Shown: one piece after another, positions 58,053-64,000 of the stretch
How the letters are laid out: each line of letters starts with the position of its first letter
Position numbering within the stretch: the first letter of the stretch is position 1
Source of the DNA: an uncultured Myxococcales bacterium
GTDB lineage: Bacteria > Myxococcota_A > UBA9042
Length of the DNA: 64,000 bases
Reading direction: 5' to 3'
NCBI GenBank assembly: GCA_903842345.1
Contig: CAIMLR010000007.1
Span: 62,001 to 126,000 of the forward strand
The notes under the pieces: generated by a model
The model's database searches: none
Told to the model about the DNA's origin: nothing
Seen by the model: only the letters and a program-made list of their open reading frames with translations
Position numbers and translations under genes: made by a program

Positions 58053-58991
58053 CTACTTGCGCTCGTCGACAAGCGACTTGAGGAAGTGCTCGCCCGCCCG
58101 GTAGCTCGATCGCACCAGCGGCCCTGACGCGCAATACAGGAAACCGAGCTCCAGGGCGCGCGCCTCCCAGCGCTGGAACGCCTCGGGCGTCACGTAGCTC
58201 AGCACCTCGAGGTGCCACGGCGACGGCCGCAGGTACTGGCCCAGCGTCACCGCGTCGCAGTCGTGCGCCCGCAGGTCCCGCAGCGCCTGGTCGATTTCCT
58301 CGTCCGTCTCCGACAAGCCCAGCATGATCGACGATTTCGTCACCACCTGCGGCCGATGCTGCTTGGCGAACTTCAGCACGTCCAGGCTCTGCTGGTACGA
58401 GGCGCGGCGATCGCGCACGGACGGCGTCAGGCGCGCGACCGTCTCCACGTTGTGGGCGAACACGTCCGGCGCGCCATCCAGCACCGCGGCGATCTGCTCC
58501 GGCTTGCCCTGGAAATCCGGGGTCAGCACTTCCACAAGCGTCTGCGGGCTCGCGGCCTTGATCGCCTGGATGGTCGCGGCAAAGTGCGCCGCGCCGCCAT
58601 CGGGCAGGTCGTCGCGGTTCACGCTCGTCAGCACCACGTAGTCCAGCGCCATGAGCTGCACTTGTTCTGCGGACTTGCGCGGCTCGTCGGCGTCCAGCTC
58701 CGGCGGCTTGGGATTGTTCTTCACCGCGCAAAAGCGGCAAGCCCGCGTACACGCTTCCCCCATCAGCATCAGCGTCGCCGTTCCGGCATTCCAGCACTCG
58801 CCGATGTTGGGGCACTGCGCCTCTTCGCAGACCGTGTGCAGCTTGCGGGTGCGGAGGCGATTCTTGATGTCGGCGTAGCGCTCACCGCCCGGCAGCGGCG
58901 CTTTCAGCCAAGGCGGGAGGCGCGGACGTTCCACGCCGCGTTCGCGGTCGCGCTCGCGCAGGAGCGAGGTCTTTTCTGGAGAAATGCGCAC
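58053..58991 (-). CDS. lipA: Lipoyl synthase LipA
   Basis: 312 residues. Start is a GTG at 58991 with GGAG seven bases upstream; the longer frame to 59090 overlaps the neighbouring gene. Auxiliary cluster C55-x4-C60-x5-C66 ('CEEAQCPNIGEC') and radical SAM cluster C81-x3-C85-x2-C88 ('CTRACRFC'), with 'VRSSYRAGEH' near the end supplying the conserved Arg-Ser-Ser-Tyr-Arg. LipA inserts two sulfur atoms at C6 and C8 of protein-bound octanoyl groups to make lipoate, needed by pyruvate and 2-oxoglutarate dehydrogenases and GcvH. LipB is not adjacent. Downstream of the lipoprotein gene by 28 bases and converging with the MopE-like gene. Confidence 0.95.
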   Translation of the reverse strand: MRISPEKTSLLRERDRERGVERPRLPPWLKAPLPGGERYADIKNRLRTRKLHTVCEEAQCPNIGECWNAGTATLMLMGEACTRACRFCAVKNNPKPPELDADEPRKSAEQVQLMALDYVVLTSVNRDDLPDGGAAHFAATIQAIKAASPQTLVEVLTPDFQGKPEQIAAVLDGAPDVFAHNVETVARLTPSVRDRRASYQQSLDVLKFAKQHRPQVVTKSSIMLGLSETDEEIDQALRDLRAHDCDAVTLGQYLRPSPWHLEVLSYVTPEAFQRWEARALELGFLYCASGPLVRSSYRAGEHFLKSLVDERK

Positions 58992-59019
58992 AGGCGGACT
59001 CCGCGCAACCCGCTGCGGG

Positions 59020-60810
59020 CTACAGTTTGCAGGCGGCTTGACTGGCAGCCGCTGAGAAAGGTGCCGAGATGATCTGCGCGGTGGCGTCAAACGCGTCCGT
59101 CGCGGTCACGGGCAGCGAGACCACCGTCTCGAGACCGCCCGTCAGCACCGCGCCAACGGGCAGCGGCACGGCGATCTGGCCAAAATGCGGCCCCATGGGC
59201 GAAAGTCCGTCAATCTTCACGGCCGTCATCGCGATCTGCGCTGGCGCCAAATCGGCGGGCGGCGCGAGCAGGACAAAACCGCTGACGAGGCAACCGGTCT
59301 TGGTCTGCTCATCGGTCTGGCACTGGCTCTGCGGATCGGCGCTCGACGCCAGCTTGCCAAGGCCGAGCAAGCCGCCCGAGACGAGGATGTAGCCGCCGTC
59401 CAAACGCGTCGCCGCGACGCCGATGCCGCCGGGAAGAACGGTATCTGCGGGCAGCGCGACTTTCTTGCACACGGCGGTCCTGGCCACGCGATCGACGAGG
59501 ACGACGTAGCTGGGCGTGCCGGTTGCCCAGCCGGCATCAACGGGAATGCCGCCGGTGACGAAGAACGTCAGGACGTCGCCCTGCTCGCTGAGGACGACGG
59601 CGGCGGCACCCATCGCCTGCGCGTTCGGATCGGTCAAGATGGCGTCGCCCGTGACGGTGAGGAGCGCGCCGGCCTTGCCGTCCTTGTCGATGACCTCGCC
59701 AAAATCCGCCGCTTGCGCCGACGTCTGGCCGCCCCAGACGACGACAGCGCCATCGGCGTAAGCCAACACGTTGGGCTGAATCCGCGCCGCGGCGAGCGTC
59801 AGCGCATCCGTGGTCCCAACGCCAAGATTGGCGATGTCGGCGAGTCCGCGCACGCGTGCGCCCGTGGCGAGCGCCTTGTTGTCTTCACCCAGACCGCCGG
59901 CAAAGACGACGGTGTCACCGGCGACTGTCGCGCTCGCAAAAGGCCGCACGCCTGAACCGATGTTGGCCACCGCCGCGACCGACTTCGCGCCTTCCGTCTG
60001 CACGTCCAGGACTTCCGCCGCGGGGGTGACGAGCGCCGCCGACGAGAGATCGTCCGGCGCAAACAGAGTGATCGGCAGCGTATTGTTGGTCTTTTGCAGA
60101 CGCGCGCTGCCGCCCGCCACAAGCACGCGCGTCGCGTCCAGCGGCAGGACTTGCGGCCAAATGCGCGCCGCCAGCAGCGACGGTCCCGCCCGCCACGTGC
60201 CCAGTTTGGCGTCGTAGATGTCAGTCGCGACGGACGCCTTGGCCAGCGTGCCATCCCACTTGTCCGCGCCGCCCACGGCGATCGCGTTCCCTGTCGTCAG
60301 CGCCGCACCGCCGGCAAAAGCCCGCGGCGTCTGCAGCGTACCGCCCGCCCCCGCGTTGCCCGCGCACGCCAGCTTGCCCGGCGGCGTCATGAACACGCGC
60401 GCGGTGGTGTCCTCGCCCTGCTTGACCACGAAATCGCTGCCCTTGCCGTACCAGACCACGCGGTTGTCGGCCGTGCACGCGTAGACCTGCAGCTGCAACT
60501 GCTGGGAGACCGGCAGCACGCCGACGTTCCACGTTCCGTTGCTCGCGACTTCCTTGGCGGTGATGCTCGCCGTCGCCGACTTGCCCGTGTCGAGCGCTGT
60601 CCAGCGCAAGGTCAGCCGATCGACCGCATCCGCGCCCGCCGACGGTGGCGTGCCCGTGCCATTCCAGGTCGCGGAACAGGCCTGCGTCCCTTCCAACGCG
60701 GCAAACGCAATCGCCACGCCACCCGCCGCCGGCGCTGGCGAGTTGGCCGTGCAGCCCAGCGCGATTGCCGGCAGAATCAGCCATTTTGCCCGATGCCACT
60801 CTGTTGCCAC
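59020..60810 (-). CDS. Kelch/beta-propeller-like lipoprotein
   Basis: 596 residues from the GTG at 60810 with AGGGG upstream; it gives a lipobox AIALGC (near residue 20). A longer frame from 60897 lacks a signal. The mature chain is strand-rich, with recurring 'GGxxxWD' and 'VVFAGG', 'VVVWGG', 'VLVAGG' and 'ILVSGG' units that resemble Kelch blades, and Gly-Gly turns spaced about 50 residues apart. Beta-propeller lipoproteins may bind surface ligands. No enzyme motif. It is likely in the same transcription unit as lipA, 28 bases downstream, although lipoate synthesis has no obvious link to it. Confidence 0.6.
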   Translation of the reverse strand: MATEWHRAKWLILPAIALGCTANSPAPAAGGVAIAFAALEGTQACSATWNGTGTPPSAGADAVDRLTLRWTALDTGKSATASITAKEVASNGTWNVGVLPVSQQLQLQVYACTADNRVVWYGKGSDFVVKQGEDTTARVFMTPPGKLACAGNAGAGGTLQTPRAFAGGAALTTGNAIAVGGADKWDGTLAKASVATDIYDAKLGTWRAGPSLLAARIWPQVLPLDATRVLVAGGSARLQKTNNTLPITLFAPDDLSSAALVTPAAEVLDVQTEGAKSVAAVANIGSGVRPFASATVAGDTVVFAGGLGEDNKALATGARVRGLADIANLGVGTTDALTLAAARIQPNVLAYADGAVVVWGGQTSAQAADFGEVIDKDGKAGALLTVTGDAILTDPNAQAMGAAAVVLSEQGDVLTFFVTGGIPVDAGWATGTPSYVVLVDRVARTAVCKKVALPADTVLPGGIGVAATRLDGGYILVSGGLLGLGKLASSADPQSQCQTDEQTKTGCLVSGFVLLAPPADLAPAQIAMTAVKIDGLSPMGPHFGQIAVPLPVGAVLTGGLETVVSLPVTATDAFDATAQIISAPFSAAASQAACKL

Positions 60811-60910
60811 GCGTTGCCCCTGCGATCCGCCCAAGCGCGGACGGCGTGGTTGTAACGCCGCTGGGAGCAAGCTGCAAATGGCGCTTTGGGAATGCACTGT
60901 CCATCTGCTG

Positions 60911-60919
60911 TGCTATGCT
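60911..60919 (+). promoter_or_regulatory. Extended -10 element before rseP
   Basis: TGCTATGCT is a TGn-extended -10 hexamer, 55 bases before the ATG at 60975. No convincing -35 is seen at the right distance. Confidence 0.3.
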
Positions 60920-60974
60920 GCCGCGCGCCTGAAACCGGGCGCGTCTCACTTGCCACTCTCCGCGCGGGTCGTCC

Positions 60975-62744
60975 ATGCCGTTGCTCTACGCGCTCCTCAT
61001 GCTTGTACCGCTCGTGCTGTTCCACGAGTTCGGCCACTTCGTCGTCGCCCGTTGGATGGGGGTGCGCGTGTTGTCGTTCTCCATCGGCTTTGGCCCGGTG
61101 GTGCTGGAATGGCAGCGCAACGGGACGCAGTACGCGATTCGCGCGCTGCCGCTGGGTGGCTACGTGCGGATGCTGGGCGACGATCCGTCCGCACCGGCCG
61201 ATCCCGAGCTGGCCAACGCGCCCGATGCGTTCACCTCCAAGCCAGTGTGGCGCCGGACGCTGATCGTTGCCGCCGGGCCGATTTTCAACTTTATCCTGCC
61301 GCTGTTCGTGCTTTTTGGCAGCGCCTTGGCGTTCCGGCAGCAGGTGGTGCCGTCCGTCGTGGGCGCAGTGGTTCCGGGCGGTCCAGCGGCGATCGCGGGC
61401 CTGCGCACGGGCGACCAGATCCGCGCGATCGATGGCGAGCCCGTCGCAACGTTTGATGAGCTGGTTGACGCCGTCTCTGCGCGCCCGGGCAAGCTGACGA
61501 AGTTCTCGATTGAACGCGCTGGCCAGCCGCGGGACATCCTCGTCACGCCGATTCGCCAGCGGCAGATGATTCCGGAGTTGGGCATGGTCCGCTACGTCGG
61601 GCGCATCCAGGTCCTGGCGCAGCCGGAAGCGTCCGTGGTTTCCGTGCAGCCGGGCTCGGCGGCGTGGCAAGCGGGCGTGCAGAGCGGCGATCGCGTGCGC
61701 GCAGTGGAAGTGAACGGCAAGGCGACGCCCGTTGAGCGCTTCTACGAACTGGACGACCGCCTGCGCCTCGCGCTGCAACAGCATGCGCCCGTGACCCTGC
61801 ACCTTTCGCACCTGCGTTGGCAGACGGAAGTCAGCGGCGACACGCTGGAAAAGGCCGTTGAACACCCGCACAACGACGCGACCGTGCGCATCGCGGTTGC
61901 CCCGGGTCAGGCGGTCGACATGGCGGCGCTGGGCCTGCTGCCGCCGGGCGCGATCGTCGGATCGCTGGAGAAAGCGACGCCGGCCGTGACGGAAGCGCAC
62001 CTGCAGCCGGGCGACGAACTGCTGACGCTGGACGGCAAACCGCTGACGTCCCTGATGCAGCTCTACGACGAGCTGCGTCGGCCATTCGACGACGTGCGCG
62101 GCAAGAAGGAGAACCAGGGACGCGCGCCGGAGGAGATTGTGGCGCAGGCCAAGCTGGCGCTGAAGCCGCATCTGCTGCACTTGCGCCGCCGGGTCGCGCA
62201 GCCGCAGCCGGGTCAGGCTGATTTTGTCGAGCTGGACGCGCCGCTGACCTTGGGTATCGCGCTGTCGCCCGACCACCGGCCGCACGCGCAAATCGGCATC
62301 GGGCCGGCGACGGACTACACGGTTGCGCCGCTCATCGCCAATCCGCGGCCGATCGCGTCGGCGCTGACGTGGACCGGCGAGAAATTCGTCGAGGGCGCGG
62401 AGATGGTCTTCCGCACGCTCGCCGGGCTGTTCAAGGGCGACGTGCCGGTGCGCGAGGTCGGCGGACCGCTGTTCATCGCGCAGATCGCCAACAAAAGCGC
62501 GGAATTGGGCGCAGAGACTTTCCTCGTGACAATGGCGGGGCTGTCGATCAATCTCGGCATCGTCAACCTGCTGCCGATTCCGCTCGTCGATGGCGGCCAC
62601 CTGCTGTTCCTGCTGATTGAGGCGATTCGCCGCGGCCCTGTGCGCTTGCGGACCCGGCAGATCGCCGCGTACGTCGGCATGACGTTCCTGGGGCTGCTGT
62701 TCCTGGTCGTGATGAAGAACGACATCGAACGGCTGATTCGCTGA
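60975..62744 (+). CDS. rseP: RseP-type site-2 protease with three PDZ-like segments
   Basis: 589 residues, longer than E. coli RseP (450). The zinc site HExxH is at residues 17-21 (HEFGH), and the second ligand motif 'LLPIPLVDGGHLL' lies near 540. Between them are three PDZ-like segments: 'VVGAVVPGGPAAIAGLRTGD', 'VVSVQPGSAAWQAGVQSGDR' and 'PAVTEAHLQPGDELLTLDGK'. RseP is a membrane metalloprotease that cuts anti-sigma factors inside the membrane during envelope stress. It starts a two-gene operon: tsaB begins 4 bases after its stop. Three segments instead of two is unusual but the catalytic residues are intact. Confidence 0.92.
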   Translation: MPLLYALLMLVPLVLFHEFGHFVVARWMGVRVLSFSIGFGPVVLEWQRNGTQYAIRALPLGGYVRMLGDDPSAPADPELANAPDAFTSKPVWRRTLIVAAGPIFNFILPLFVLFGSALAFRQQVVPSVVGAVVPGGPAAIAGLRTGDQIRAIDGEPVATFDELVDAVSARPGKLTKFSIERAGQPRDILVTPIRQRQMIPELGMVRYVGRIQVLAQPEASVVSVQPGSAAWQAGVQSGDRVRAVEVNGKATPVERFYELDDRLRLALQQHAPVTLHLSHLRWQTEVSGDTLEKAVEHPHNDATVRIAVAPGQAVDMAALGLLPPGAIVGSLEKATPAVTEAHLQPGDELLTLDGKPLTSLMQLYDELRRPFDDVRGKKENQGRAPEEIVAQAKLALKPHLLHLRRRVAQPQPGQADFVELDAPLTLGIALSPDHRPHAQIGIGPATDYTVAPLIANPRPIASALTWTGEKFVEGAEMVFRTLAGLFKGDVPVREVGGPLFIAQIANKSAELGAETFLVTMAGLSINLGIVNLLPIPLVDGGHLLFLLIEAIRRGPVRLRTRQIAAYVGMTFLGLLFLVVMKNDIERLIR

Positions 62745-62747
62745 CGC

Positions 62748-63464
62748 ATGAACCTCATCGCGCTCACCACTTCAACGTCGCATTGGTCGGTTTGGCTGCA
62801 CCGCCAGGACGGCTGGCAACGCGCCGCGCATGCGGAAGCGGGGCGCGGCACGGGCCAACGCGCCAGCCTGACGCGGATGGTGTGGCAGCTGCTCGCGGAG
62901 GCGGACCTCCAGCCGTCCGACCTGCAGCGGGTGGTCTGCGACATTGGCCCCGGGAGCTTTACCGGACTGCGGCAGGGACTCGCGCTCGCGCGGGCGCTGG
63001 CGTGGGCCAATGCGATTCCGACCCACGGCGTGGGCTCGCTGCAATCCATGGCGTGGGCGGTCCAATCTCAGCTCGCGACGGGCCAAACGTGTGCGGTGGC
63101 GCTGCCGGCGCGCACAGACGTCGATTTTGTCGGCCTTGGCGACGGCGCGGCGTTCACGGAGCGCGCGTTGATGCAGCCGGACGCGCTGGCGTGGTGGCAG
63201 GAATTTCGCCCTGACGTGCTCGCGATTCCGGCGGCCGATCTGGGACGCTCGTTGGCCAAAATGGCCCTGGCGCAGGGCGCACAATGGTTGGAATTGCACC
63301 CGGAAGCCGAAGCAATGGGCCGGTGGAGCCTCGCGCAGCCGGCGGCGACATCGACTCTGGCGCCGCGCTATCTCGCTGTTTCTGAAGCTGAAAATCACGC
63401 TGGCGTGACGATCCCGGAGATCACGGTCGCGGCCATTGACCGCAGCGGTGGCGGCGCCATCTAA
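62748..63464 (+). CDS. tsaB: tRNA t6A modification subunit TsaB
   Basis: 238 residues, ASKHA-type fold with the TsaB/YeaZ pattern 'RVVCDIGPGSFTGLRQGLAL' and 'ALARALAWANAIPTHGVGSL'. TsaB is the platform partner of TsaD in making N6-threonylcarbamoyladenosine at position 37 of tRNAs that read ANN codons. It has no catalytic site itself. The ATG at 62748 lies 3 bases after the rseP stop, so they are co-transcribed. The C-terminal 40 residues ('ITVAAIDRSGGGAI') are variable. TsaD and TsaE are not in the window. Confidence 0.9.
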   Translation: MNLIALTTSTSHWSVWLHRQDGWQRAAHAEAGRGTGQRASLTRMVWQLLAEADLQPSDLQRVVCDIGPGSFTGLRQGLALARALAWANAIPTHGVGSLQSMAWAVQSQLATGQTCAVALPARTDVDFVGLGDGAAFTERALMQPDALAWWQEFRPDVLAIPAADLGRSLAKMALAQGAQWLELHPEAEAMGRWSLAQPAATSTLAPRYLAVSEAENHAGVTIPEITVAAIDRSGGGAI

Positions 63465-63474
63465 GCAACCTACC

Positions 63475-63503
63475 TTGTCAGCCGTTCAGCTGATCGGCAC
63501 AAT
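63475..63503 (+). promoter_or_regulatory. Predicted promoter of PqqD-like operon
   Basis: TTGTCA (63475-63480), a 17-base spacer and CACAAT (63498-63503), about 120 bases before the ATG at 63625. It is a fair sigma-70 match in the 160-base gap after tsaB. Confidence 0.4.
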
Positions 63504-63624
63504 GAAGGCGGATGGGTGTCCGCTGAGTGCGCAACTTTTTTGCATCTCGCAGCAACAGAAGTTCAGGTGACCCGCGCGTCATGCGGGACAACGGTCACCG
63601 AGCCACCAAAGGATGCACTGCACG

Positions 63625-63975
63625 ATGACGGCAACCACGCAACTTCGCTACCGTTTGCACCCGCAAGCCGCGCACCGCAAGGTTGCCGGCGAAGTGTTTG
63701 TGGTCACGGGCGATCGGGCGTTTCATCGCATGCAAACCGCCACAGCCATCGCGCTTTTTGACGCGCTCGGGCAGGCCGAAGCGGGTGCAACCGCGGCGGA
63801 GCTCGTCGCGGCGCTGCGCCAACAATTCGATGTAAACAAAGTGATGGCGGAAAACGACGTCGCGGATTTTATTGAGACGCTCGTGACGCGCCAATTGGCC
63901 GTGCCGGTCCATCCGCCGCGCACCGCAGCCGATTGTCCCTCACCTGCCGACCCCCAAGCAGAGGTGACTCCATGA
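63625..63975 (+). CDS. PqqD-family peptide-binding protein
   Basis: 116 residues. The first 95 match PqqD: 'YRLHPQAAHRKVAGEVFVVT', 'MQTATAIALFDALGQAEAGA', 'LVAALRQQFDVNKVMAENDV' and 'FIETLVTRQLAVPV'. PqqD-type domains are RiPP recognition elements that hold a precursor peptide for a radical SAM enzyme; some family members work without peptide modification (HPr-rel-A systems). The start at 63625 is the better of two ATGs (63613 and 63625). The stop overlaps the next start in ATGA, so the partner gene follows directly but is cut by the window. The C-terminal tail is Pro-rich. Confidence 0.75.
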   Translation: MTATTQLRYRLHPQAAHRKVAGEVFVVTGDRAFHRMQTATAIALFDALGQAEAGATAAELVAALRQQFDVNKVMAENDVADFIETLVTRQLAVPVHPPRTAADCPSPADPQAEVTP

Positions 63976-64000
63976 ATTCCAGCCATTCAAGCAACCGGTT
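63972..64000 (+). CDS. Partial gene at window edge, coupled to PqqD
   Basis: Only nine codons are visible (MNSSHSSNR...). The ATG at 63972 overlaps the stop of the PqqD-like gene. The polar beginning gives no clue to its family. By context it is the next member of the PqqD operon: a modifying enzyme, a precursor peptide or a transporter. Confidence 0.5.

Overview
The window is about two thirds GC, gene-dense, and comes from a Gram-negative bacterium: it carries BamD-like, MlaE, RseP, PlsB and LipA genes and many lipoproteins. The mixture points to the Myxococcota / deltaproteobacterial lineages, possibly Bradymonadales-like. The clues are very large cysteine-rich lipoproteins with CNGLDDNCNG-type and CDDGNxCT-type repeats, a PEGA-type protein, a zinc-ribbon Ser/Thr kinase, DUF507 and an AsmA-GT51 fusion. 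The taxonomic call is an inference from gene content. No tRNA, rRNA, CRISPR array, insertion sequence, prophage or origin was seen. No gene-free stretch exceeds 300 bases; the longest gaps are about 234 (15243-15476), 205 (41891-42095) and 191 bases (43665-43855).

Layout. 85-2952 is an envelope operon (PEGA/TPR protein, MlaE permease, BamD-like lipoprotein). 3085-8970 mixes a small basic protein, a small membrane protein, a radical SAM protein, a sulfite-oxidase-like molybdoenzyme, a hot-dog thioesterase, and a minus-strand operon of a CcmH-like double-cysteine-cluster protein, an ArsC/Spx-like protein and an HSL-type esterase. 9159-10844 is a cysteine-rich lipoprotein. 10878-13831 is a pair of helical proteins that resemble degenerate HD-GYP and HEAT proteins. 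13921-15242 is a sulfur-carrier module: a MoaD/ThiS protein ending in Gly-Gly-Cys, coupled to an E1-like/JAMM fusion. 15477-21879 holds a TPR lipoprotein, a degenerate HAD protein, a secreted protein, PIN-PhoH and a saccharopine-dehydrogenase-like protein.

21907-25241 is a tandem pair of paralogous cysteine-rich lipoproteins. 25398-29595 is an Opp/Dpp-type ABC importer (binding protein plus two permeases) without ATPase genes; one permease carries a four-loop EF-hand region and the other a lipoyl/HlyD-like barrel, both where short extracytoplasmic loops normally lie. This is the most unusual locus here. 29602-34497 covers lipid metabolism (a DAG-kinase-like protein, a degenerate metallo-beta-lactamase-like protein, PlsB). 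34676-39737 holds DUF507, a GYF/TM2 protein, a lipoprotein and an AsmA-transglycosylase fusion. 39744-50022 holds a PlsC-like protein, a SixA-like phosphatase, a helical phasin-like protein behind a striking double operator, an outer-membrane barrel, a lipase-like lipoprotein, the zinc-ribbon kinase and MreB. 50171-58050 holds a small Tat substrate, a methyltransferase with a radical-SAM-type cysteine tail and a roughly 1940-residue MopE-like lipoprotein. 58053-64000 holds LipA, a beta-propeller-like lipoprotein, RseP with three PDZ-like segments, TsaB, and the start of a PqqD-containing operon that runs off the window.

Several genes share a common task at the cell envelope: outer-membrane assembly (BamD-like), lipid traffic and synthesis (MlaE, PlsB, PlsC-like), peptidoglycan (GT51, MreB), envelope stress proteolysis (RseP) and surface display (Cys-rich lipoproteins). 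Four genes, three of them for surface lipoproteins or the kinase, share a TTG-N17/18-TAnCyT promoter layout.
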